Under the pieces are notes generated by a model, which was given only the letters and a program-made list of their open reading frames with translations, was not told where the DNA came from and did not search any database. Shown here piece after piece: positions 45,163 through 55,167 of a DNA stretch of 64,000 bases. Both the position numbers and the translations under genes were made by a program. The DNA lies in contig DAIDIH010000122.1 in the NCBI GenBank assembly GCA_027459465.1, positions 1-64,000 of the forward strand, in the 5' to 3' direction. How positions within the stretch are numbered: position 1 is the first letter of the stretch; every line of letters begins with the position of its first letter. Source of the DNA: Bryobacterales bacterium. GTDB taxonomy: Bacteria > Acidobacteriota > Terriglobia > Bryobacterales > Bryobacteraceae.

Positions 45163-47256
45163 ATGCCCGTCAAGGCCGCTAAGTCCGCCTCACCGGTCGA
45201 CCGCGCCGAAAAATCACTGTATCTCAACCGGGAACTGAGCTTGCTCGAGTTTCAGCGGCGCGTGCTCGAAGAGGCGCAGGACGCGCGCAATCCGCTGCTC
45301 GAACGAGTGAAGTTCCTGAGCATCCTTGCTTCTAACCTGGACGAGTTTTTCATGGTCCGAGTGGCGGGGATCATGCAGCAGATCGAAAACGACATTCACG
45401 AGCGCGGGCGCGACGGCCGTACTCCGGCCGATGTGCTCGAGGCTATCCGAACCGAGGTGAGCGCGATCTCTGCCGATGCCTACGAGTTTTTCCATCGAAC
45501 GCTAATTCCGGCGCTCGAAAACGCGGGGGTCCACATCGCCGATTACTCGGCTCTGACGGAAGGTCAGCGCCAGCAACTTGATGCCTTTTTTCTCGACAAG
45601 GTCTATCCGGTGTTGACGCCGTTGGCCTTCGATCCCGGCAGGCCATTCCCTCATATTTCCAATCTCAGCCTGAACCTCGCTGTAGTGGTCCGCGATGCCG
45701 ACGGCGCGGAGCATTTTGCCCGGGTAAAAGTGCCCGATACCCTGCCCCAACTTCTGCCCGTGCCCCCCGGCGCGGCGGACGGGCGCGCCGCTCGCCGCCA
45801 AGAGTTCGTTTGGCTTGAGCAACTCATCGTCGCCAATTTGCCGCACCTGTTTCCCGGCATTGAGATCGTCCGCGCCCACGCCTTTCATGTGACCCGCGAT
45901 GCCGAGGTGGCTATCAAGGAATTGGAAACCGACGATTTGCTGGAAACGATCGAGGAGGCGGTGTGGCAGCGCCGCTTCCGCGACGCGGTTCGCCTTCAGG
46001 TGGACGCGGACATGCCCGAGGCCATGGTCGAGACTCTGGCGAGCAACCTCGAACTCGATCCGGCGAGCATCTATCGTCTCAACGGACCGCTCGACCTCAG
46101 CCGTCTTCGCCATGTTTTGAACCTGGACAGGCCCGAGTTGAAGGACAAGCCATTCCTGCCCTGGAGCCCGCCGGGCATGAGCGCGAAGGAAGACGACATT
46201 TTCAGCGCCATTCGCCAGGAAGACCTGTTACTCCATCATCCGTTCGACTCATTCCAGCCCGTAATCGACTTTCTCCGCAAGGCCGCGCGCGATCCCGACG
46301 TACTCGCCATCAAGATGACTCTGTACCGGCTCGGCCGGAACTCCCCGGTGGTCGACGCGCTGCTCGAAGCCGTGGAAAACGGCAAGCAGGTTGCGGTGCT
46401 GGTGGAACTGAAAGCCCGGTTCGACGAAGAGAGTAACATCGAATGGGCGCGGGCTCTGGAAAGTCAGGGCGTGCATGTCGTTTACGGCCTGCTGGGCCTG
46501 AAGGTTCATTCCAAAGTTGCACTCGTGGTCCGGCGCGAAGGCGACGTGATCCGCCGCTACTGCCATCTCGCCACCGGCAACTACAATGCGTTTACCGCCC
46601 GGCTTTACACGGATCTCGGCCTATTCACTTGCGATGAGAGCATCTGCGCCGACGCGACGGATCTGTTCAACCATCTCACGGGTTACTCCCGCCAGCAGGA
46701 CTTCCGCAAGTTACTCGTAGCGCCGATCAACTTACGCCAGCGTTTCGCCGCCTTGATCCGCCGGGAAATCGATCTCCATCGCGAATATGGGGGCGGGTAT
46801 CTCATCTTCAAGATGAATGCGCTCGAAGATACGCAGATGATCGAGTTACTCTACGAGGCGTCACAGGCCGGCGTGAAAGTGGATCTGATCGTCCGAGGTA
46901 TCTGCTGCCTTCGTCCTGGCGTTCCGGGATTGAGTGAGAACGTCCGGGTGCTCAGCATCGTGGGCCGTTTTCTGGAGCATAGCCGCATTTACTACTTCCG
47001 CCACAACGGCGCCGACACCATTTACATTGGCAGCGCGGACCTGATGCCGCGGAATTTGGACCGGCGCGTGGAAGTATTAACGCCTGTCGAGCGACCGCAA
47101 CTGGTCCATAGACTGAGGCACGAAATCCTGTCCGCCTATCTCCGGGATGAAACCAACGCCCGCCTTATGCGTTCGGATGGCACATACACGGCAAAGAATG
47201 ATCACTCCGGTTTTGATGCGCAGGCCTGGTTCATCGCCCAGCGAGGGGGGCGATGA
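45163..47256 (+). CDS. ppk1: Polyphosphate kinase 1
   Basis: PPK1 reversibly polymerises the gamma phosphate of ATP into polyphosphate. The 697-residue protein has the N-terminal domain (YLNRELSLLEFQRRVLEEA), the head domain, and two C-terminal phospholipase-D-like domains. The phosphorylated histidine lies in GLKVHSKVALVVRR (about residue 449), and the second conserved His is in FLEHSRIYYFRHNG (about 607). It is followed with ATGA overlap by a rhodanese gene. The ECF42 cluster is divergent from it. Confidence 0.96.
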   Translation: MPVKAAKSASPVDRAEKSLYLNRELSLLEFQRRVLEEAQDARNPLLERVKFLSILASNLDEFFMVRVAGIMQQIENDIHERGRDGRTPADVLEAIRTEVSAISADAYEFFHRTLIPALENAGVHIADYSALTEGQRQQLDAFFLDKVYPVLTPLAFDPGRPFPHISNLSLNLAVVVRDADGAEHFARVKVPDTLPQLLPVPPGAADGRAARRQEFVWLEQLIVANLPHLFPGIEIVRAHAFHVTRDAEVAIKELETDDLLETIEEAVWQRRFRDAVRLQVDADMPEAMVETLASNLELDPASIYRLNGPLDLSRLRHVLNLDRPELKDKPFLPWSPPGMSAKEDDIFSAIRQEDLLLHHPFDSFQPVIDFLRKAARDPDVLAIKMTLYRLGRNSPVVDALLEAVENGKQVAVLVELKARFDEESNIEWARALESQGVHVVYGLLGLKVHSKVALVVRREGDVIRRYCHLATGNYNAFTARLYTDLGLFTCDESICADATDLFNHLTGYSRQQDFRKLLVAPINLRQRFAALIRREIDLHREYGGGYLIFKMNALEDTQMIELLYEASQAGVKVDLIVRGICCLRPGVPGLSENVRVLSIVGRFLEHSRIYYFRHNGADTIYIGSADLMPRNLDRRVEVLTPVERPQLVHRLRHEILSAYLRDETNARLMRSDGTYTAKNDHSGFDAQAWFIAQRGGR

Positions 47257-47585
47257 GCGCGCATAACCCGATCGAGATTACTCCAGCCGGGCTGCAGGCG
47301 TTCGCGGAGCCCATTGTGTTGCTCGATGTCCGCGAGCCGTTCGAACATGCGATCGCGCGTCTGGACGGGGCGCGCCTCATCCCGATGGGCTACGTGCCCG
47401 CTTCCCTGCCCGAGATCGAGCGCCTCTCCGACAAAGCGCTGGTTGTGGTGTACTGCCACCACGGCATTCGCAGCCTGAACGTCGTTCACTGGCTGCGCGG
47501 GCAGGGCGTGGACAACTGTGTCAGCCTGGCCGGCGGCATCGACCGCTGGAGCCGCGAAATGGACGCTTCGGTTCCTCGCTATTAG
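47253..47585 (+). CDS. Single-domain rhodanese-like sulfurtransferase
   Basis: This 110-residue protein consists of one rhodanese domain (VLLDVREPFEHAIARLDGARLIPMG at the start). The active-site loop YCHHGIRSLN (about residues 67-76) has the catalytic cysteine. It would shuttle sulfane sulfur in the cytoplasm. The start overlaps the ppk1 stop by ATGA and the stop shares TTAG with the convergent glycosyltransferase. Confidence 0.9.
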   Translation: MSAHNPIEITPAGLQAFAEPIVLLDVREPFEHAIARLDGARLIPMGYVPASLPEIERLSDKALVVVYCHHGIRSLNVVHWLRGQGVDNCVSLAGGIDRWSREMDASVPRY

Positions 47586-48667
47586 CCCGCTGCCCGGGCG
47601 AAGAATTCGAGGCTCTCGGCGGCGCATCGCTCCCAGCGGTAATGTTCCGCGCGGCGGCGGCCCTCAGCGGCAAGCTCAGCACGAAGCGTGGGAGAAGTGA
47701 GCAACCGCTCGAGCGAAGAGGCAATCTCACCAACACTCAGCGGATCGGCCAGCACAGCGCCGCCCGCCGCGATTTCGGGCAAACAGGAAGTCGTCGACGT
47801 CAGCACCGGGACACGTGCGGCCATGGCCTGGGCGACCGGGAAGCCGAAGCCTTCATAGAGCGACGGGTAGACGAATGCCGTGGCGCCGGCGGTAAGAGCA
47901 GGAAGGTCCGACTCAGGCACGTAGCCCAGGTAGCGCACACTCTCGACTCCGGCCTTAAGCAGCGCGAAAACGTCATCGCTCCCCCAACCGCGCGGGCCGG
48001 CGAGCACGAGTTCGTACCCGGCGCGAATGTCGGGTTTCAGCGACGTCCAGGCGTCAAGAAGCCGCGAGATATTCTTCCGAGGCTCGATGGTTCCGACGTA
48101 AAGCACGTACGGACGTTTCGCGGGTTGGGGCGTTGCATCAAAATAAGCCGCTGGAATGCCCGAATGTATTGTCTCGATGCGGGAAGGGTCCAGGTGCAGG
48201 ACCCGAATCGCATCCTGTCGGGTATTCTCCGACACGGCGATGAGCCGATGGGCCCGCGCGAGGACGGAGGCGGCAAACCTGCGGTCCGCTTCGATATTTC
48301 CGCGGATGTGAACTTCGGGCATCAACCACGCGGTGAAATCGTGGAGCGTGGCCGTAACGCGGGTATGCGCCGGAAATCGCCGGACCTGGTTCGAGAGGTG
48401 GAACACGTCGTAGCGCGAGGAAAGTAGGCTTACGGCGGGATTGCCGGGAAGGTTGAGAAAAAAGAGCAGCGCCAGGCGCGAACGGCTGGGAAGCCAGGGG
48501 AGTGTGGAGCCCTCGTGGAAGAGGTCCCCGATGTCATCGAGCCAGGGGAACGTCTCGATCGTGTGCGGACCGCGGGCGCGGCGCAACGCTTCGATCCAGT
48601 GATATAGATAACTCTTGACACCGGCGCTGCGCAACAGAAGCGGATAGGCGTCGATGACGATTCGCAT
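47582..48667 (-). CDS. GT4-family glycosyltransferase
   Basis: This 361-residue GT-B glycosyltransferase has LYVGTIEPRKNISRLLDAW (about 190-208) and the nucleotide-sugar motif VYPSLYEGFGFPVAQAMAARVP (about 272-293), closely similar to the enzyme at 6633-7802. The ATG at 48667 gives the expected N terminus (MRIVIDAYPLLLRSAG); the frame to 48751 runs back into the permease gene. It is 4 bases downstream of the LolC/E-like gene and probably cotranscribed with lysS and that permease. The glycan target is unknown. Confidence 0.88.
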   Translation of the reverse strand: MRIVIDAYPLLLRSAGVKSYLYHWIEALRRARGPHTIETFPWLDDIGDLFHEGSTLPWLPSRSRLALLFFLNLPGNPAVSLLSSRYDVFHLSNQVRRFPAHTRVTATLHDFTAWLMPEVHIRGNIEADRRFAASVLARAHRLIAVSENTRQDAIRVLHLDPSRIETIHSGIPAAYFDATPQPAKRPYVLYVGTIEPRKNISRLLDAWTSLKPDIRAGYELVLAGPRGWGSDDVFALLKAGVESVRYLGYVPESDLPALTAGATAFVYPSLYEGFGFPVAQAMAARVPVLTSTTSCLPEIAAGGAVLADPLSVGEIASSLERLLTSPTLRAELAAEGRRRAEHYRWERCAAESLEFFARAAG

Positions 48668-48671
48668 CGAG

Positions 48672-49891
48672 CTACTCGTAGCGAAGGGCCTCGGCGGGAA
48701 GGATTCGCGTGGCCTGGCTGGCGGGGTACAACGTGGCGGCGAAACTAACAAACACGGCTACGGCGGCGATCCAAACCCCGTCGATCCAGCGCGGGTCGAA
48801 TGGCACGTAGCTGAGCGCATAGACATCCTGATCGAGCCGCAGCCAGCGGTAGTGGCTGGCGAGAATGGAGACCGAGTAGCCGAGGATCAGCCCGATCGCC
48901 GTGCCGGTGACGCCGATGAGCAAGCCTTCGGCGAGGAAGATGCGGCGGATCTGCTCGCGGCGGGCGCCGAGCGACATCAGAATGGCGATGTCACGGCTTT
49001 TCTCCATCACCATCATGGTCAGTGTGATCAGGATGTTCAGCGCGGCGACGAGTTCAATCAGGCCGATCGTCACGGCTGTGACCGTGCGCTCCATGCGCAG
49101 CGCCGTAAGGATCTGGTGGAACTGCTCCATCCAGGTGCCGGCGGCGAGTTTGTCCCCAACGACGGACTGAGCGGCTGCGGCGGCCTCCGGAGCGTCGTAG
49201 ATATCGTCGAGTTTGATTTCAATGGCGTTGACGACGTCGGGCAGCGAGAACACACGCTGGACGTCGCCCAAGCCAGCGAAGGCCCACTGGTCGTCGATGT
49301 CGTAGAAGCCGGATTCGAAGATACCGACCACGCGAAAGCGGAAGGTCGTGACGCGTGGCCCGAAGGGGGTGAGTTCGCCTTGCGGACTGATCACCTTGAC
49401 GACGCTATTGAGCATCATGCCGGTGTCATCGGCCAGATGCGAGCCAAGGATGATGCCGGGAAGCCCGCCGGGGTCGCGCAGGCGGCTGAAAGAGCCTGCC
49501 TTGAGATGGCGGAGCATGTCCGGCGGCGAATCGACGGGAATGCCTTTCATTTCGCCTCCCTTGGACTGCACGGGCCCGGCGAACAGAACATATCCGTAAA
49601 GGCTAGGCTCCACGCGCAGGACATGCGAAATCTTAACCAGACGCGGTACGAGTTTGTCCCAGTGGTCGATGCCATAAGCGGGATGACGCTCGGTGATGGT
49701 TACGTGGGCGGTGGCGCCGAGAAGACTGCGCTCGAGCGTGGTGCGGAAGCCATTGTTAATGGCGAGTGCGATGACCAGCGCCATGACGCCCGCCGCAACG
49801 CCCGCTACAGAAATAACGGTGATCACGGAGATGACCGCCTGTTTGCGCTTGGCGCGCAGGTAACGCCGGGCGATGAAGAGTTCGAAGAAGC

Positions 49892-49895
<4 letters not shown>
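48672..49895 (-). CDS. LolC/LolE-type lipoprotein-releasing permease
   Basis: This 407-residue FtsX-family permease begins [29 protein letters not shown], the typical LolC/E start with the first membrane helix. A periplasmic domain (about 50-260) and three C-terminal helices follow, the coupling loop being [17 protein letters not shown]. LolCDE extracts outer-membrane lipoproteins from the inner membrane. No lolD ATPase is adjacent, so the partner must be encoded elsewhere. The start overlaps the lysS stop by four bases (49892-49895). Confidence 0.87.
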
Positions 49896-51319
<1,424 letters not shown>

Positions 51320-51352
51320 TTGGGGAACTCCTCAAGTGAGACGGCGGCGGTG

Positions 51353-52120
51353 ATGCGGCCTAAGCTGAATTATAATCGACAATTGCGTTCGCTTTCGATC
51401 GTAATTCCCGCCTACAACGAAATCCGCCGCCTGCCTCTGACCCTGGATCGGATCCTCGAATGGCTTCAGGGCCAGCAACTGGAGTTCTGCGAGGTGTTGG
51501 TCGTAGACGACGGCTCCCGGGACGGAACCGCCGCGATGGTGGAGAAGCGGGCGAAAGAACAATCCCTGCTCAGATTGTTGCGCAATCCGGGTAATCGCGG
51601 GAAAGGCTATGCGGTCCGTTCCGGCATGCTTGCGGCGAAGGGCGAGTGGGTTCTGTTTACCGACGCCGATCTTTCCACGCCAATTGAAGAAGTGGCCACG
51701 CTGCATTTACGGGCCGTAGAGGGCGGCGCCGGAATCGCAATCGGCTCCCGCGCACTCGATCCCGGCACCGTGGAAGTGCATCAGAGCGGCTTCCGCGAGT
51801 GGTCCGGGCGATTTTTTAATCTGGTGATGCGGTTGGTCACAGGGCTTCCCTTTCGCGACACGCAATGCGGGTTCAAGCTGTACGCGGCGCGGGCGGCGCG
51901 GGAGGTATTCACGCGGCAGAGGCTGGACGGCTTTAGCTTCGACGTGGAGGACCTGTTCATTGCGCGAAAGCTGGGCATTGCTGCCGTTGAGGTGCCGGTT
52001 CGCTGGCGCAACGTGGAAGGAACCAAGGTCAGCGCATGGAACGGTCTGCGGTCGTTCTGGGACCTGGTCCGGATTCGATCGATGGGCGCTCGAGGGCTCT
52101 ACGGCAAACCCGTGGCATGA
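51353..52120 (+). CDS. Family 2 glycosyltransferase (dolichyl-phosphate-sugar synthase-like)
   Basis: This GT-A-fold glycosyltransferase probably acts on a polyprenyl-phosphate acceptor. The conserved start is LSIVIPAYNE, then VVDDGSRDGT, the metal-binding FTDADLSTP and CGFKLYAARAAREVF. From the ATG at 51353 it is 255 residues. However, a perfect TATAAT lies inside this N terminus at 51371-51376, and a TTG at 51383, exactly at leaderless distance, would give MRSLSIVIPAYNE. The true start may therefore be 51383. The frame also reaches a TTG at 51320, which would abut the lysS start and is unlikely. No transmembrane tail is seen. Confidence 0.88.
   Translation: MRPKLNYNRQLRSLSIVIPAYNEIRRLPLTLDRILEWLQGQQLEFCEVLVVDDGSRDGTAAMVEKRAKEQSLLRLLRNPGNRGKGYAVRSGMLAAKGEWVLFTDADLSTPIEEVATLHLRAVEGGAGIAIGSRALDPGTVEVHQSGFREWSGRFFNLVMRLVTGLPFRDTQCGFKLYAARAAREVFTRQRLDGFSFDVEDLFIARKLGIAAVEVPVRWRNVEGTKVSAWNGLRSFWDLVRIRSMGARGLYGKPVA
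51369..51376. promoter_or_regulatory. Palindromic double -10 box (ATTATAAT) between lysS and the GT2 gene
   Basis: The octamer ATTATAAT reads TATAAT on both strands, at 51371-51376 on plus and 51374-51369 on minus. It lies between two divergent genes and is the best -10 element for either. Recognisable -35 hexamers are absent, so the call is tentative. Confidence 0.45.
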
Positions 52121-52163
52121 TTGAACAGTCGGCGCCGCGCCGCGCCGGGTGAGGAGACAGCGA

Positions 52164-55118
52164 ATGAGGCAAGCGTTCCTGATTGCGTTAGCGGGTGCGG
52201 TTTGCGCGGCCGGGGCCGCGGCGGCCGGGATGCCGGCGCAGTTATTCGACGGCTTGTCCTGGCGGATGATCGGACCGTTCCGCGGCGGCCGGGCGATCGC
52301 GGTCACCGGCGTGGCGGGGGATGGCAGAACATTCTATTTCGGCGCCGTGGGAGGCGGGGTCTGGAAGACTATCGACGCAGGCTCGGTCTGGACGCCGGTT
52401 TTCGACGGTCAGGACATTGCGTCCATCGGGGCGATTGAGGTTGCGCCTTCGAGCCCGAACGTGATTTACGCGGGCACGGGCGAGGCGGACATGCGGTCGG
52501 ACATCGCCTTCGGGGACGGCATCTACAAGTCTATCGACGAAGGGCGGACGTGGACCAACGTGGGTCTGAAAGATTCGCGGCAGATCGGACGCATCGTCAT
52601 CCATCCCGAGAATCCGGACATCGTCTATGTGGCGGCACTGGGCCACGCTTATGGACCGAATGCGGAGCGGGGTGTCTACCGGACCGTCGACGGCGGCGCG
52701 ACATGGCAGAAGGTGTTGGACAAAGGCCCGGATGTAGGAGCGATTGACCTGGCGATGTCGCCTACTGACCCGAAGACAATTTACGCCGCGATGTGGCAAG
52801 CACGGCGGACCCCGTGGAGCGCATATCCTCCCGAAGGCGGGCCGGGGAGCGGCTTGTATAGGACTACCAATGGTGGGGAAACCTGGACACAACTTGCAGG
52901 CCATGGACTCCCGGACGGCCCGTGGGGACGCGCCGCTGTAGCGGCGGCGTCAGCCACCCGCGTGTACGCCTTGATCGACGCGAAGGCGGCCGGACTCTAT
53001 CGCTCGGACGACGGCGGCGCCACGTGGACGCTGGCCGGAAGCGACCCTCGCATTACGAGCCGCGCCTGGTACTTCGGCCAGATCACCGTAAACCCAAGCG
53101 ACCCGGACGACGTGTTTATCCCGAACGTCGCCCTGATGCGGTCCAAGGACGCGGGCAAGACGTTCGACGTCGTTCGCGGGGCGCCGGGCGGGGACGATTA
53201 TCACCAGCTCTGGATTGATCCGAAAGACCCGGCGCGGATGATCCTTGGCAGCGATCAGGGCGTGGTAATCAGCGTAAACTCGGCGCGGACCTGGACCACC
53301 TGGTACAACCAACCGACCGGACAGTTCTATCACGTGATCACGGACAACGGTTTCCCCTACTACGTCTATGGCGCCCAGCAGGACAGCGGGTCGATGGCGG
53401 TGGCCAGCCGAAGCGACCACGGCGTGATCGACGGGCGGGACTGGTTCGCTCCGGGCGGCGGCGAAAGCGGCTACATCGCGCCGGACCCGAGAGACAGTAA
53501 CATCATCTTCTCCGGGGACACATACGGCGGGCTCACGCGGATGGACCGCCGAACGTCGCAAGCGCAGAATATTTCGCCGTGGCCGGCCTTCCGGTTCGGG
53601 ACCGAGATCTCCGCAAGGAAGTACAGGGCAACCTGGACATCGCCGCTGGTCTTCTCGCCGGCGGATCCTTCCACGTTGTATTTCGGCGCCCAATATGTGT
53701 TGCGCAGCACCGACGGCGGGTCAAGTTGGAAAGAAATCAGTCCGGACTTGACCGGCGACGAACGGAAGGGGTCGAGGGAGGCGGCGCCGTCCGGCCTATT
53801 GTCGGTGGACAACGCCCGCCAACGCGGATATGGCGTTGTTTACACGATCGCGCCATCGCCACTGGAGGCGCAGGTCGTCTGGGCGGGGAGCGACTCGGGC
53901 TTGATTCACGTAACGCGCGACGGCGGCCGGAGTTGGCAGAACGTCACGCCGCCGGGACTGACGCCATGGAGCAAGATAACGTTGATCGAGGCGTCCCATT
54001 TCGACGCCGCCACGGCGTATGCGGCGGTCGACCGTCACCGCCTCGACGATTACCGGCCCTATGTCTACCGGACGCGGGATTTCGGGCGGACGTGGACTCT
54101 GATTGTGGATGGGTTGGCCGAACCGGCTTTTGTCAACGCTGTGCGCGAGGATCCGGTACGGCGCGGCCTGCTATTCGCGGGCACCGAAAAAGGCGTGATG
54201 GTGTCGTTTGACGAGGGAGACCATTGGCAGTCAATGCAGTTGAACCTGCCGGCGGTGTCGGTGCGCGACCTGGCAATTCACGAAGGGGATCTGGCGATCG
54301 CGACCCACGGCCGGGCGTTCTGGATCCTCGATAACATCAGCCCATTACGGCAGGCCCAGGCCGACATCGCCTCCGCCAGCGCGTATCTGTACGCTCCGTC
54401 CGCCGCATGGCGGTTGAATCCGATGCGATTTTCCGGAACACCCCTGCCGCCGGAGGTGCCGCAGGCCAGGAATCCCCCCAACGGGGCCATGATCGACTAT
54501 TACCTCCACGGCGGCGCTGCGGGGCCTGTGAGGGTCGAAATTTACGATGCCGGGGGCAAGTTGGTCAGGAAGTTCTCAAGCGAGGCCAAGCCGGCGCCGG
54601 CTCTCCGGGCCGCACCGCTCGCAGCAATCTGGAGGCCCGCGCCGGTGGGTATCGCAACGAAACCGGGAATGCACCGTTTTGTTTGGGATCTCCGCTATCC
54701 TTCGCCGGGGCACGCTGACGACGAGGAAGCAGAGTTCTCCGGCTTCGGCGGCGGTCCACAGGTGCTGCCGGGAATCTATGAAGTCCGCTTGATCGCCAAC
54801 GGCCAGACATATACCCAGCCGCTTACGGTGCGGCTGGATCCAAGATCGAAAGCTTCGGCGGCGGACCTGGCGGACCAACTCGCACTCGGTTTGAAAGCGT
54901 CGGCGAAGATCCAGGAGTGCCGTGCGGTTAAGAAAGGATCCGCCCCGGACGACGTTGTGGCCGCGTGCGCGACGGCGACGAGCGATTTGACGGCGGTGCT
55001 GGGGGTGGTAGAGAGCGCGGACCGGCGCCCCACAGCAGCGGCGTACGCGCTCTACGACGACGCGGCGCGCCGCATCGACGCGGCCATGGCCAGGATGCAG
55101 CCCCATCGGAACAATTAA
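52164..55118 (+). CDS. Secreted BNR/VPS10-like multi-propeller protein
   Basis: This 984-residue exported protein has a signal peptide (FLIALAGAVCAAGAAAAG). The body holds many BNR/Asp-box repeats of the form S-x-D-x-G-x-T-W (SIDEGRTWTN, TVDGGATWQK, TTNGGETWTQ, SDDGGATWTL, STDGGSSWKE, TRDGGRSWQN). It is organised as sortilin/GH74-like propellers up to about residue 730, then a small beta domain and a helical C terminus. Homologues are often annotated as glycosyl hydrolases, but catalytic residues cannot be assigned here. GGAG precedes the ATG, and a GTG at 52149 is an alternative. Confidence 0.83.
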   Translation: MRQAFLIALAGAVCAAGAAAAGMPAQLFDGLSWRMIGPFRGGRAIAVTGVAGDGRTFYFGAVGGGVWKTIDAGSVWTPVFDGQDIASIGAIEVAPSSPNVIYAGTGEADMRSDIAFGDGIYKSIDEGRTWTNVGLKDSRQIGRIVIHPENPDIVYVAALGHAYGPNAERGVYRTVDGGATWQKVLDKGPDVGAIDLAMSPTDPKTIYAAMWQARRTPWSAYPPEGGPGSGLYRTTNGGETWTQLAGHGLPDGPWGRAAVAAASATRVYALIDAKAAGLYRSDDGGATWTLAGSDPRITSRAWYFGQITVNPSDPDDVFIPNVALMRSKDAGKTFDVVRGAPGGDDYHQLWIDPKDPARMILGSDQGVVISVNSARTWTTWYNQPTGQFYHVITDNGFPYYVYGAQQDSGSMAVASRSDHGVIDGRDWFAPGGGESGYIAPDPRDSNIIFSGDTYGGLTRMDRRTSQAQNISPWPAFRFGTEISARKYRATWTSPLVFSPADPSTLYFGAQYVLRSTDGGSSWKEISPDLTGDERKGSREAAPSGLLSVDNARQRGYGVVYTIAPSPLEAQVVWAGSDSGLIHVTRDGGRSWQNVTPPGLTPWSKITLIEASHFDAATAYAAVDRHRLDDYRPYVYRTRDFGRTWTLIVDGLAEPAFVNAVREDPVRRGLLFAGTEKGVMVSFDEGDHWQSMQLNLPAVSVRDLAIHEGDLAIATHGRAFWILDNISPLRQAQADIASASAYLYAPSAAWRLNPMRFSGTPLPPEVPQARNPPNGAMIDYYLHGGAAGPVRVEIYDAGGKLVRKFSSEAKPAPALRAAPLAAIWRPAPVGIATKPGMHRFVWDLRYPSPGHADDEEAEFSGFGGGPQVLPGIYEVRLIANGQTYTQPLTVRLDPRSKASAADLADQLALGLKASAKIQECRAVKKGSAPDDVVAACATATSDLTAVLGVVESADRRPTAAAYALYDDAARRIDAAMARMQPHRNN

Positions 55119-55167
55119 GCCCGGGCATGGCCCCGCAACCTCCGCCGGCTGATACATTGAAGTCAGG

